DNA of 64,000 nt, from contig NZ_JANUGP010000005.1 in the NCBI RefSeq assembly GCF_024753135.1, positions 124,001 through 188,000 of the forward strand. The letters run 5' to 3'. A program made the translations under genes and the position numbers. Numbering within the stretch: position 1 is the first letter of the stretch; every line of letters begins with the position of its first letter. The notes under the pieces were generated by a model. It had not been told where the DNA came from. It was given only the letters and a program-made list of their open reading frames with translations, and did not search any database. Shown here in pieces: positions 25,407 through 34,200 of the stretch. The stretch is from Streptomyces pyxinicus. Its GTDB lineage: Bacteria > Actinomycetota > Actinomycetes > Streptomycetales > Streptomycetaceae.

Positions 25407-26240
25407 TCAGTCGATGCCCGAGCGCTCCACGCCGGCCACGATCCACCGCTGGAAGCACAGGAACACCAGCAGCAGGGGCAGGATCGACACGGCGGCGGCG
25501 ACGAACAGTTCGTGCAGCCGGATCACCTGCGAGGTCGTGAAGGAGGACAGCGCCACCTGCACCGTCCAGGCGTTCCGGTCCTGTCCGATCACCAGCGGCC
25601 ACAGGAAGGAGTTCCAGGCGCCGAGGAACACGATCGTGCCGACGGCCGCGAACACCGGGCGCGCGTTGGGCACGACCACCAGCCAGTACGTCCGCCAGTG
25701 GCCGAGTCCGTCGACCCGCGCCGCGTCCTCCAGCTCCCGGGGGAAGCCGAGGAAGTACTGCCGGAAGACGAAGCAGGCGAACGCCGAGAACAGGGTCGGC
25801 ACGATCAGTCCGCGCAGGGTGGAGATCCAGCCCAGCGAGGACACCAGCACGAAGCTGGGCACGAAGGTGACGGCGGCCGGGACCAGCAGGGTGCCGAGGA
25901 CGCCGTAGAAGACCTTGGTCGCGTGCCGGTACGGGATGCGGGCGAGGCCGTAGCCCGCGAGGGAGGCGAGCAGCAGGGTGCCGAGCGTGGTGGCGACGGC
26001 GATCAGCGCGGAGTTGAGCAGGGAGCGGGCGAACGGCACGGACGGGTCGGCGAACAGCTCCCGCACGTTGCCCCACCTCAGTTCGCGTGGGACGAACGTC
26101 CAGTCGGGCGAGGTGATGTCCTGCTCGGTGGCCAGGCCGTTGCGCACCAGCAGGTAGAAGGGGATCAGGAAGAGCAGGGCGAGCGCGACCAGCAGCACCA
26201 GCCGCAGCGCCCGCCCGGCCCGCACCAGGGCGTCATCCAT
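25407..26240 (-). CDS. Carbohydrate ABC transporter permease (MalG type)
   Basis: 277 residues with six predicted membrane helices and the cytoplasmic EAA loop EDAARVDGLGHWRTYWLVVV near 185, which docks the ATPase subunit. It is the second permease of an uptake system for sugars or oligosaccharides. Its start overlaps the MalF-type gene by 8 bp. No ATPase gene is present, which is common in Streptomyces, where MsiK serves many sugar transporters. Confidence 0.92.
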   Translation of the reverse strand: MDDALVRAGRALRLVLLVALALLFLIPFYLLVRNGLATEQDITSPDWTFVPRELRWGNVRELFADPSVPFARSLLNSALIAVATTLGTLLLASLAGYGLARIPYRHATKVFYGVLGTLLVPAAVTFVPSFVLVSSLGWISTLRGLIVPTLFSAFACFVFRQYFLGFPRELEDAARVDGLGHWRTYWLVVVPNARPVFAAVGTIVFLGAWNSFLWPLVIGQDRNAWTVQVALSSFTTSQVIRLHELFVAAAVSILPLLLVFLCFQRWIVAGVERSGID

Positions 26241-27144
26241 CGGCGTCCGTCCTTCCCAGCCGCAGCCAGCGCGCCTGCCCGACCGTGACGAGCGCGACGA
26301 CCAGCGCGAGGATCACCGCGCCCGCGCTGCCCAGTCCGAGGTTCTGCCCCTGTCCGAGGGCGGTGTAGTAGAGGTAGACGAGCGGCGGCCGTGCGTACGG
26401 CGGATAACCCCGGGCGTCGGAGAGCAGGTTGTAGAACTCGTCGAAGGCCTGGAAGGCGTTGACCACGAGGAGGAGCAGCACCGCGACCGAGGTGGCGCGC
26501 AGTTGGGGCAGGGTGATGTGGCGCAGCACCGTCCAGCCGGGCCGGGCCCCGTCGACGGCCGCCGCCTCGTAGAGCACCGGGTCGATGCGCTGGAGCCCGG
26601 CGAGGAACAGGATCATGTAGAACCCGGCCTGGAGCCACAGCCGTACGGTCACGATGACGAGCCAGTACCAGGGCGGGTCGGTGGTGGACAGCCAGGCCAC
26701 CGGCTCGGCGCCGAACCAGCCGAGCACGGTGTTGGCGAGGCCGAACCGCACCCCGTTGAAGAGCGACATCTTCCAGACCATCGCCGCGACGACGTAACTG
26801 CACGCGGCGGGCAGGAAGAAGACGGACCGGAAGAACGCGCGGGCCCGGCCGACGCGGTTGACCATCAGGGCGAGCGCGAGGGAACAGACGTACGTGACGG
26901 GGACGATGAAGGCGGTGAAGACGAGGAAGGTCCGCAGGCTGGAGAGGAACGCGTCGTCCCTCAGCATCGCCGTGTAGTTGTCGAGGCCGACGAAGTGCGT
27001 GGGGGTGACGGTGTTGTGCGCGTCGAAGAAGCTCAGGCCCACGCTCCACAGCAACGGGACGTAGGTGAAGAGCGCGAGCCCGGCGGCGAAGGGCCCGACG
27101 AACACCCAGAACCAGAGGGCGTCGCTCCCGCGCCCGCGCCTCAC
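26233..27144 (-). CDS. Carbohydrate ABC transporter permease (MalF type)
   Basis: 303 residues with six membrane helices. The N-terminus starts with the first helix (WFWVFVGPFAAGLALFTYVP), and the EAA loop reads YEAAAVDGARPGWTVLRHIT. The GTG start at 27144 overlaps the stop of the solute-binding gene as GTGA, so translation is coupled; a longer in-frame extension upstream would overlap that gene by hundreds of bases and is unlikely. It forms the membrane channel together with the MalG-type subunit. Confidence 0.92.
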   Translation of the reverse strand: MRRGRGSDALWFWVFVGPFAAGLALFTYVPLLWSVGLSFFDAHNTVTPTHFVGLDNYTAMLRDDAFLSSLRTFLVFTAFIVPVTYVCSLALALMVNRVGRARAFFRSVFFLPAACSYVVAAMVWKMSLFNGVRFGLANTVLGWFGAEPVAWLSTTDPPWYWLVIVTVRLWLQAGFYMILFLAGLQRIDPVLYEAAAVDGARPGWTVLRHITLPQLRATSVAVLLLLVVNAFQAFDEFYNLLSDARGYPPYARPPLVYLYYTALGQGQNLGLGSAGAVILALVVALVTVGQARWLRLGRTDADG

Positions 27145-28412
27145 GGCTTCTTCTTCGTGTTCTTCTGAGAGTTCTTCTTCACGCGGTCGAGTTCGGCGGT
27201 CACCTTCCGTACGACGGACCGCAGTTCGTTCTCCGGGCTCGCGCCGTCCTTGATGATCCGGCTGAGGGCGTCCTGGTAGGCGGTCTGGCTCGCCGGGGTC
27301 CACAGCAGCGGCTGGGCGGTGTGGCCGTGGTCGGTGGTGAAGCGCACCGCGTCGGCGGCGGCACCGGACGTGAGCTTGCCGGCCTTCCGGGCGAGGGAGA
27401 TGCGGGCGGGGATGTGGAAGCCGTAGGAGAGCGCGAAGTCCTCCTGGTAGTCGGTCCGTTCGACCCAGAGCCACTTCACGAAGTCCTCGGCGTCCGCGCG
27501 CCGCTCGCTACGGGCGCTGACGGCGGCCCCGTACGCGCCGACGGGCACGGCGGGCCGGCCGTGGGCACCGTCCTTCGGGAAGGGCAGCACCCCGAAGTCG
27601 TCGCCGAGTTCCTTCCGCACCTGCGGCAGCGCCCACAGCCCGGACCACTGCATCGCGGTGAGCCCCTGGAGGAAGGCGGACGGGTCCGACCAGTCGGCGG
27701 GGGCGCCGAGCAGCAGGGACTTGTCGGCGTAGAGCCGGTGCAGCTTGCCGAGGGTGCGGGCGGCGGCGGGGTCGTCGAAGCCGACCTCGCCGTCCTGCGT
27801 GATGATCTCAAGTCCGGCCGCGTACAGAGGGGTTCCGCCGAGTACGCCGGCGCCGCCGTCGTTGCCGAGGAACAGTCCCTTGGTCTTCTTGCCGGTGAGC
27901 TGCCGTGCGGCGTCGACCAGGGCGTCCAGGGTGGTGGGCGGCCGCACTCCCGCGTCGGCGAGCAGGCTCTTGCGGTAGTAGAGGAACTGCGTGTCGATGA
28001 CCTGCGGGATGCCCCAGACCTTCCCGTCGTACGTCTTCGGCTGGAGCACGGCCGGGTTGAAGTCGTCCTGCACACCGTCCAGCAGGTGGGTCAGGTCGGC
28101 GACCTGGCCGCCCTGGATCTGGTCGAGCGTGGGGCCGCCCTCGAAGACGTCGGGGCCGGAGTCGGTGAGCAGCGCGGCGGCGGTCTGCTGGTCGTAGTTG
28201 CCGGGCCGCCACTGCACCTCGACGCGGGCCTTGCGGTAGGCGCGGGCGTACCGCTGGACGGCCTGCTCGGTGCCGGTCTCGCCGTACTGGTGGTACCACT
28301 GCGACAACTCGGGCTCCGAACCCCCGCTCCCCCGGCCGGTGTTGGACCCGCAGGCGGTGAGGAGTCCGGTCCCCGCGCCCGCCGCCAGCAGTGCCCTGCG
28401 GCTGATGGTCAT
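27141..28412 (-). CDS. Extracellular sugar-binding lipoprotein of an ABC importer
   Basis: 423 residues. The N-terminus has a twin-arginine-like stretch, ISRRALLAAGAGTGLL, ending in the lipobox LTAC, so the mature protein starts at Cys about 21 and is lipid-anchored outside. The rest is a cluster-B/family 1 solute-binding protein, with ELSQWYHQYGETGTEQ, FEGGPTLDQIQ and the AMQWSGLWALP region. It captures a carbohydrate and delivers it to the two downstream permeases. The C-terminus is very Lys-rich (KKNSQKNTKKKP). It is the first gene of the operon; no LacI or ROK regulator is adjacent. Substrate unknown. Confidence 0.9.
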   Translation of the reverse strand: MTISRRALLAAGAGTGLLTACGSNTGRGSGGSEPELSQWYHQYGETGTEQAVQRYARAYRKARVEVQWRPGNYDQQTAAALLTDSGPDVFEGGPTLDQIQGGQVADLTHLLDGVQDDFNPAVLQPKTYDGKVWGIPQVIDTQFLYYRKSLLADAGVRPPTTLDALVDAARQLTGKKTKGLFLGNDGGAGVLGGTPLYAAGLEIITQDGEVGFDDPAAARTLGKLHRLYADKSLLLGAPADWSDPSAFLQGLTAMQWSGLWALPQVRKELGDDFGVLPFPKDGAHGRPAVPVGAYGAAVSARSERRADAEDFVKWLWVERTDYQEDFALSYGFHIPARISLARKAGKLTSGAAADAVRFTTDHGHTAQPLLWTPASQTAYQDALSRIIKDGASPENELRSVVRKVTAELDRVKKNSQKNTKKKP

Positions 28413-28607
28413 CGTTGTGCCCCCTGACGTCGGTCATCGATGCACGGCCCAACGATCAACCTTGCGCGCGGATTACGAAAGGCGTGTTTCGGCGGTGTGT
28501 CGGCCCCGGGGAGACCCCGGCGAAAAAATCACCCAACTTTTCGGGCGGGCGGCGCATCCAACACAGTGACCGCATCCACCGATTCACCCGATGGAGATGG
28601 ATACACC

Positions 28608-29162
28608 ATGCTTTCTCGTCCGAACGCTCCCAGGATTCTCGGCACGACCCCCCGGCGCGGCGCGGTCGCGGCCCTGACCGCGTCCCTCGTGGGCCTGACC
28701 GCCGCCGGCGCGGCCTGGGCCGCTTCCCCGGCGTCGGCGCACGCGGCGTCGGCGGGCGCGCGCACCTGTGCGGCGAGCGATCTGTACCTGTCCATGGGCC
28801 ACAAGGAGGGCGCGGCCGGTTCGCTGTACTGGTCGATCGACTTCACCAACACCAGCACCACCAAGTGCGCCGTGCGCGGCTACCCGGGCGTCAGCGTCGT
28901 GGACACCGCCCACCACCAGATCGGCGCCGCGGCCAAGCACAGCGGCAGCTCCTACGGCACGGTCACCCTGGCCCCGGGCCACTCGGCGTCCTCCGTCGTC
29001 CGCACCACCAACGGCCCGGTCGGCGGCCCCTGCCTGAGCACCGGCGCCTACCTCCGCGTCTACGCCCCGGCGTCCCACACCGCGGTGCTGGTGCCGGCGT
29101 CCTGGAAGACCTGCTCGGGGCTGTTCCAGGTGGGACCGGTCAACACGGACGGCTCGATCTGA
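28608..29162 (+). CDS. Secreted DUF4232 protein
   Basis: 184 residues. A long signal peptide (about 1-44, Arg-rich n-region, hydrophobic core, AAWAASPASAHA before the cleavage) is followed by a DUF4232 domain with four cysteines, in TCAASDLYLS, TKCAVRGYPG, GGPCLSTG and KTCSGLF, likely forming two disulfides. DUF4232 proteins are abundant in actinobacterial secretomes and have no known function. The ATG has a GGAGATGG SD. It is transcribed divergently from the sugar-binding lipoprotein. Confidence 0.8.
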   Translation: MLSRPNAPRILGTTPRRGAVAALTASLVGLTAAGAAWAASPASAHAASAGARTCAASDLYLSMGHKEGAAGSLYWSIDFTNTSTTKCAVRGYPGVSVVDTAHHQIGAAAKHSGSSYGTVTLAPGHSASSVVRTTNGPVGGPCLSTGAYLRVYAPASHTAVLVPASWKTCSGLFQVGPVNTDGSI

Positions 29163-29220
29163 CGGGTCGGGTACAGCGGGCGGCGCCCATGGCGGGCGCC
29201 GCCTCCCGCCGACGCGCCGG

Positions 29221-29721
29221 TCAGGAGTCCGCGAAGCGTTCCCGGGCTCGGGGCAGGGCGGCGCGTTCGCTCGGGTAGCCGGGTCCGAACCGGGGCCGGA
29301 CGTCGGCGGGCCGCAGCGGTTCGCCGCAGGAGTCGCAGACCACATCGGCGTGCGTGTGGTGGCCGCACGGCCGGTGCTCGAACAGCACCGGGGGCCCGGC
29401 CTCGTCGGCGAGCCAGCGGTCCCCCCACGCCACCATGGCCATGAGCACGCCGAAGAAATCGCGGCCCTTCTCGGTCAGGACGTACTCGTGGCGCAGCGGC
29501 TGGTCCTGGTACGGCCGCTTGGCCATGATGTCGAGTTCGACCAGCCGGCGCAGCCGCTCGGTGAGGGTCGCGCGGGCGATGCCCAGCTCGCTCTGGAAGT
29601 CCTCGAAGCGCCGGGTCCCGTAGAACGCCTCGCGCAGCACGAGGGGGGTCCACCAGTCGCCCAGCAGATCGGTGGTCCGGGCGACCGAGCAGGGCCAGCT
29701 TTCGAAGGACGTCCGTCGCAT
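29221..29721 (-). CDS. HxlR-family transcriptional regulator with C-terminal zinc-ribbon-like tail
   Basis: 166 residues. The winged helix (about 8-105) has the HxlR features: CSVARTTDLLGDWWTPLVLREAF (a Cys near residue 11, often redox- or electrophile-sensing), the ARATLTERLRRLVE recognition helix and KGRDFFGVLMAMVAWGDRW. The C-terminal extension (GHHTHADVVCDSCGEPL) has His and CxxC residues that could bind zinc. It is the last of four same-strand genes after the hydrolase-BVMO-hydrolase cluster, 31 bp away, and may repress it. Confidence 0.85.
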   Translation of the reverse strand: MRRTSFESWPCSVARTTDLLGDWWTPLVLREAFYGTRRFEDFQSELGIARATLTERLRRLVELDIMAKRPYQDQPLRHEYVLTEKGRDFFGVLMAMVAWGDRWLADEAGPPVLFEHRPCGHHTHADVVCDSCGEPLRPADVRPRFGPGYPSERAALPRARERFADS

Positions 29722-29752
29722 TCCGCCAGCTTATAGCGCGGGCCGGGAGGGC

Positions 29753-30580
29753 TCAGGGGTGCTGGTCGGCCTCCGTGAGGAAGTCCCGCAGGCTCCGGGA
29801 GACCGCTCCGGGCTGTTCGAGGGTCGGGGTGTGGCCCGCCCCCGCGATGACCTCCAGCCGGGCTCCGCCGATCCGGGCGGCGATCCGCTCCGCGTCGGCC
29901 GGGGGTGTGGAGACGTCCTCGGCACCGACCAGCACGAGGGTCGGTGCCGTGATGCCGTGCAGCTCGTCCGCCACCGGCGGGTGGTCGGCGACGGCTCGCG
30001 CGGCGCGGGCGACACCGGTGCGGCTGCCCTGCCGTACGCGCCGCTCCCATTCCGCGAGCACCGGCCCGCTGCCCGGTGAGTCCAGGAAGGTGGCGCCGAA
30101 GGCCAGGGCCGCGGCCCGCCGCCGTACCGGCCGCAGGCCGACGAGCCGGTGCACCACGGCGAGCTGCCGGAACTGCCGGGCCCGCCGCGGCCGCAGGCCG
30201 TCCGCCGTGGTGGCGAGGAGCGACAGGGACCGCACGCGGTCCGGGTGGCGGGCGGCGAGCCGCATCCCGACGAAGCCGCCCATGGACAGGCCGGCGTAGT
30301 GCACGGGCCCGGTACCGAGGGCGTCCAGCAGGTTCAGGACGTCCAGGGTGAGGGTGTCCATGTCGTAGCCGTCCCGGGCGGCCGGGCTGACGCCCTGGCC
30401 GCGCCAGTCGAGGCAGAGGCACCGGTAGCGGTCGCGCAGCGCGGTGACCTGCGGCCGGAACATCCAGCCGCCGAACAGCAGGCCGTGGCCGAAGAGCACC
30501 GTGGGCGCGTCCGGGCGGTGCGGGGGCGCGCCGGTGTCGGTGTAGGCGAGGGTCGCGCCGCCGGAGCGCAGCTGGGGCAT
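29753..30580 (-). CDS. Alpha/beta hydrolase
   Basis: 275 residues. An oxyanion motif FGHGLLFGGWMF near 30, the nucleophile elbow GLSMGG near 100, an acidic residue in VGAEDVSTPP and a terminal His in GAGHTPTLE give a complete Ser-Asp-His triad. It resembles esterase/C-C hydrolase members of the superfamily. It is 20 bp downstream of the BVMO and could hydrolyse the ester or lactone made by it. Confidence 0.85.
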   Translation of the reverse strand: MPQLRSGGATLAYTDTGAPPHRPDAPTVLFGHGLLFGGWMFRPQVTALRDRYRCLCLDWRGQGVSPAARDGYDMDTLTLDVLNLLDALGTGPVHYAGLSMGGFVGMRLAARHPDRVRSLSLLATTADGLRPRRARQFRQLAVVHRLVGLRPVRRRAAALAFGATFLDSPGSGPVLAEWERRVRQGSRTGVARAARAVADHPPVADELHGITAPTLVLVGAEDVSTPPADAERIAARIGGARLEVIAGAGHTPTLEQPGAVSRSLRDFLTEADQHP

Positions 30581-30600
30581 GGGAATCCTCGGGTGGTCGG

Positions 30601-32133
30601 TCAGGGAGTGACGGGGGCGGGGGTGAGGGTGGGCGCTCGGTAGGCCGGGGGGTCGAAGGTGCCGTTGCGGTGGCGGAACTCGTCGGCGAAGTCCGGCCAG
30701 ATCAGCGTGAGCCGGCCGCTGCGGGGGTCGAGGTACCAGCTCTCGCAGCCCCGCGAGTGCCAGACGGTGTCCGCGCCGCGCCGGGCCAGCTCACCGGTGT
30801 ACCGCCGCTGGGCGGCCGGGGTGACCTCGACGTCGTGGTCGCCGTGGGCGCGGCTCCAGTCGAGGGCGCCGAGTACGTAGGTGACCTGGGCCTCGATGAC
30901 GTGGACGATCGAGTTGTGTCCGAGGCCGGTGTTCGGGCCGTTGACGAGGAAGAGGTTCGGGAAGCCCGCGACCGTGGTGGACGCGTAGGCCTCCATGCCC
31001 TGCGCCCAGTGCTCGGCGAGGGAGGTGCCGGCGCCGTCGTGGACGAGGTGGGCGTAGGGCGGCTCGGCGGTCTCGAACCCGGTGCACAGGACGACGACGT
31101 CCACGGCGTGCCGGGCGCCCGACGCGGCGACGGCCGTACCCGGTTCGAGTTGGGCGAGTGCCGAGGGTTCGAGGCGGACGTGGTCGCGGGTGAGCGCGGG
31201 GTAGTACGTGTCGGAGATCAGGACCCGCTTGCACCCCAGCTCGTAGTCGGGGGTGAGCGCGGCCCGCAGCTCCGGGTCGGCGACCTGCCGCTCCAGGTGG
31301 GCGCGGGCGGCGGCCTTGGCCTCGGCGAGCTGGTGAGGGGCGGCACGGCGGGCCGCGTAGCCCGCTTCGAGGTACCAGAAGATCTCCGCGCGGTGCGCCG
31401 GTACGGCCTCGGGGTCGCGCCGGAAGACCCGCTTCTCGGTGTCGGTGTAGGCGCGGTCCGGGCGCGGGACGACGTAGGGCGCGCTGCGCTGGAAGACCAC
31501 GACCTCGGCGGCGGCCTCGGCCACCTCGGGGACGATCTGCACGGCGCTGGCCCCGGAGCCGACGACCGCGACGCGCTTGCCGGCGAGCGGGGTGCCGTGG
31601 TCCCAGCGGGCGGAGTGGAACACCGGGCCGTCGAAGCCGGCCAGGCCGGGGATGTCCGGGAGGCTGTGGTCGCTGAGGTGCCCGGTCCCGGTGACCAGGA
31701 ACCGGCCGGTGAAGACGCCGCGCGCGGTGGTGACGACCCAGTGGCGCGTGACGGTGTCCCAGCGGGCCTGGGTGACCTCGGCGCCGAAGCGGATGTGCGG
31801 CAGCAGTCCCTCGTCCCGGGCGGTGTCGCGCAGGTAGCGGTGGATCTCCGGACCGCGGGCGAAGAGCCGGGACCAGTCGGGGTTCGGGCGGAAGGAGAAG
31901 GAGTACAGGTGGGAGGGGACGTCGCAGGCGGCACCGGGGTAGGTGTTGTCCCGCCAGGTGCCGCCGACGTCGTCGGCCCGTTCCAGGACGACGAAGGAGT
32001 GCGTGCCCCGGCGCTTGAGCCGGGCGGCGGTGCCGAGGCCGGCGAAGCCGGTCCCGATGACGAGCACGTCGGCGTGCTCGGGCGGGGGCAGGTGGGTGAG
32101 CGTGTCGCTGGTGGGGTTCACAGGGATCTCCAT
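30601..32133 (-). CDS. Flavin-dependent Baeyer-Villiger monooxygenase
   Basis: 510 residues. The FAD motif VLVIGTGFAGLGTAARL is near residue 25; the BVMO fingerprint F-x-G-x-x-x-H-x-x-x-W occurs as FDGPVFHSARWD near 165; and the NADPH-binding motif VVGSGASAVQI follows near 190. Such enzymes insert oxygen next to a ketone to give an ester or lactone, using NADPH and O2. The N-terminal GTWRDNTYPGAACD is also conserved. It lies between two alpha/beta hydrolases on the same strand (gaps of 16 and 20 bp), suggesting a ketone-to-ester-to-acid pathway for a terpene, cyclic ketone or similar compound. Confidence 0.9.
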   Translation of the reverse strand: MEIPVNPTSDTLTHLPPPEHADVLVIGTGFAGLGTAARLKRRGTHSFVVLERADDVGGTWRDNTYPGAACDVPSHLYSFSFRPNPDWSRLFARGPEIHRYLRDTARDEGLLPHIRFGAEVTQARWDTVTRHWVVTTARGVFTGRFLVTGTGHLSDHSLPDIPGLAGFDGPVFHSARWDHGTPLAGKRVAVVGSGASAVQIVPEVAEAAAEVVVFQRSAPYVVPRPDRAYTDTEKRVFRRDPEAVPAHRAEIFWYLEAGYAARRAAPHQLAEAKAAARAHLERQVADPELRAALTPDYELGCKRVLISDTYYPALTRDHVRLEPSALAQLEPGTAVAASGARHAVDVVVLCTGFETAEPPYAHLVHDGAGTSLAEHWAQGMEAYASTTVAGFPNLFLVNGPNTGLGHNSIVHVIEAQVTYVLGALDWSRAHGDHDVEVTPAAQRRYTGELARRGADTVWHSRGCESWYLDPRSGRLTLIWPDFADEFRHRNGTFDPPAYRAPTLTPAPVTP

Positions 32134-32149
32134 GCTGTCCGGGCGGCGG

Positions 32150-33046
32150 TCAGACGCGGGCTTCGGGGATGAGCGAGCCGGCCGGGTGGCGGTCCGGGTC
32201 GGCGTTGAACCGGTCGATGATCTGGACGAGTTGGGCCGGGCGTTCGAAGACCACCGCGTGGCCCGAGGAGATCTCCGTGTAGCGGGCGTCCGGGATCGCG
32301 CCGAACAGCGCCTTGCTGTGCCGGACGGGCACCATCTGGTCGTGCGCGCAGCCGATCACCAGCGTGGTGGCGCGGACCCGCCCCAGCAGGTCCGTGATGT
32401 CGATCGACTCGTTCAGGGCCATCTGGAGGTCCAGGAACTCGTCCAGCGTCCCGTGCTGGAGCAGCGGCGCGAGCTGTTCGAGGGTGGCCTGCGCCAGGAA
32501 GGGGCCGCCGAGCGCGCAGAAGGCCATGTACGAGGGCAGGGCGGCGGAGTTCTCGGTGCGCAGCCGCCGCCAGACGCCGTTGCGCAGCTTCTGCTGGGTG
32601 TCGGTGCGGGCCCAGCCCGCGACCGTCACGAGGCGGTCGGCCAGGTCGGGCCGGTGCGCGGCCACCGCCGTGGCCACGACGGCTCCGAGCGAGTAGCCGA
32701 CGAGCGTGACGGACCGGCCGGGCAGGACGGCTTCGCAGGCCGCGACGACCTGCCGTTCCAGGTGGCCGAGGGTGAGCCGGTCGGACGGCGGTTCCGGCCG
32801 GGCGAAGTCGAGCGCGACCACCCGCTGCCGGGAGGCCAGCAGCGGGAGCAGGAAGCCGTAGTCGCGCTCGATGCTCCCGCCGGTCCCGTGGACGAGGACG
32901 ATCGGCGGACGCGCGGTCCCGTCCTCGGCCGCTTCGTCCCGGGGGCCGGAGTCGACGTACCGGACGGACACGCCGTCGACGTCCACGACTCCCTCGACGT
33001 GGTGGGGGCCCTCGACGGACGCTTCCCGGACCGTGCTGGTGGCCAT
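32150..33046 (-). CDS. Alpha/beta hydrolase
   Basis: 298 residues. The oxyanion region reads IVLVHGTGGS near 50, the nucleophile elbow GYSLGA near 127, an Asp in GCAHDQMVPV and a His in SSGHAVVFE complete the triad. It is the first gene of the BVMO cluster and divergent from the IclR regulator, 259 bp away. It belongs to the same superfamily as the hydrolase at 29753-30580 but is not a close copy. Confidence 0.85.
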   Translation of the reverse strand: MATSTVREASVEGPHHVEGVVDVDGVSVRYVDSGPRDEAAEDGTARPPIVLVHGTGGSIERDYGFLLPLLASRQRVVALDFARPEPPSDRLTLGHLERQVVAACEAVLPGRSVTLVGYSLGAVVATAVAAHRPDLADRLVTVAGWARTDTQQKLRNGVWRRLRTENSAALPSYMAFCALGGPFLAQATLEQLAPLLQHGTLDEFLDLQMALNESIDITDLLGRVRATTLVIGCAHDQMVPVRHSKALFGAIPDARYTEISSGHAVVFERPAQLVQIIDRFNADPDRHPAGSLIPEARV

Positions 33047-33305
33047 GGCTCTCCCTTGGCTCGGATGGCTCGGATGGTGACGACTGGGGAGGGAGTTCGC
33101 AGGTGATTCCGCTGAGTGGACTTTTGGTGTCGCCGCCGTCGGCGGGCCGGACCTCGCGGGCTCCTCACCGGCGATGACACGTGGTCCCGGGACGTATCGT
33201 CAACGCCCCCACCAGTGCTTCGGCCGGGTTCTTCGCGACGAGGCGCGGCAGAGTCCGGTTATCGGACTTCAGGCGCCTCGGAGACGCGAACGGGAGGAGA
33301 GACCT

Positions 33306-34073
33306 GTGGAAAACGGCAGCGTCACCGAGAAGGTGGCCGCGCTGCTCACCGCGCTGGCGCGCGGGGGCGCCGGTGACCGGCGGCTGCTCGACCTGGCGCG
33401 GGAGACGGGGATCGCCCGCCCCACGGCGCACCGCATCCTCGGTGAGCTGGTCGCGGCCGGCCTGGTCGAGCAGCGGCCCGCCCGGCGCTACGGCCTCGGC
33501 CCCGCCCTGTACACCCTCGGCCTCGGCGCCCCGTCGCCGATCCGGGACGTCGGGACCCTCCGGCAACTGGCCCGGGGGCTCGCGCGGCGCACGGGCGACA
33601 CCGTGTACGTGGCGATCCGCCGGCTCGACGGCGTGCACTACCTGATCCGTGCCGACGGCTCCTATCCCATCCGGGCGGACGTGGTCGAGGTGGGCGAGAC
33701 GGTCCCGCTCGGCACCACCTACGCGGGCATCGCCCTGCTGGCCTGGCACGAACCGGAGGCGGTGGGGGCACAGTTGCGGGCCAACGACGCCCTCAGACGC
33801 CTGATGCGAGTACGGTCGGCGCCCCTGGAGGAGACGCTCACGGCGGTGCGCCGCCAGCTCGTCCAGGTCCGCGAGTACGGCTACTGCTTCGACCGGGACA
33901 CCGTGCTGCCCGGCGTCTCCGGGATGGCCGCGCCGGTCCCGTCGGCGACGGCGGAACCGTACCTGGCCGTGACCCTCTCCGCCGTCAGCGACCGGTTGCC
34001 CGCGGCGCGGGTGCGCGAGCTGGCGCCGGTGCTTCTGGACACGGCCGCCGAGATGTCGGCCGCCGCACGCTGA
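33306..34073 (+). CDS. IclR-family transcriptional regulator
   Basis: 255 residues from the GTG at 33306 (SD GGGAGGAGAG). The N-terminal winged helix has LDLARETGIARPTAHRILGELVAAGLVE, and the effector domain has GDTVYVAIRRLDGVHYLIR, GTTYAGIALLAW and a C-terminal AAPVPSATAEP. IclR proteins repress or activate catabolic operons in response to the substrate. It is divergent from the hydrolase-BVMO-hydrolase cluster and most likely controls it from the shared 259-bp gap. Confidence 0.9.
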   Translation: MENGSVTEKVAALLTALARGGAGDRRLLDLARETGIARPTAHRILGELVAAGLVEQRPARRYGLGPALYTLGLGAPSPIRDVGTLRQLARGLARRTGDTVYVAIRRLDGVHYLIRADGSYPIRADVVEVGETVPLGTTYAGIALLAWHEPEAVGAQLRANDALRRLMRVRSAPLEETLTAVRRQLVQVREYGYCFDRDTVLPGVSGMAAPVPSATAEPYLAVTLSAVSDRLPAARVRELAPVLLDTAAEMSAAAR

Positions 34074-34089
34074 GGACCCCTCTACGGTA

Positions 34090-34106
34090 AGTCTCGTAAA
34101 TAGACT
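34090..34106. promoter_or_regulatory. Inverted repeat upstream of the four-gene membrane/SRPBCC/thioesterase operon
   Basis: AGTCT (34090-34094) and AGACT (34102-34106) are separated by 7 nt in an AT-rich island between the IclR gene and the next operon, about 95 bp before its first start. A further TAGAC lies at 34132-34136. It could be an operator; the half sites are short, so chance is possible. Confidence 0.4.
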
Positions 34107-34200
34107 ATTGAGGTGGGGCGCGGTTTTGTAGTAGACATCAGGGCACCGTTCGCCGGGGTGGACCGCACTCGGCGACCCTCCCTGACGCAGGAGCCGCACG

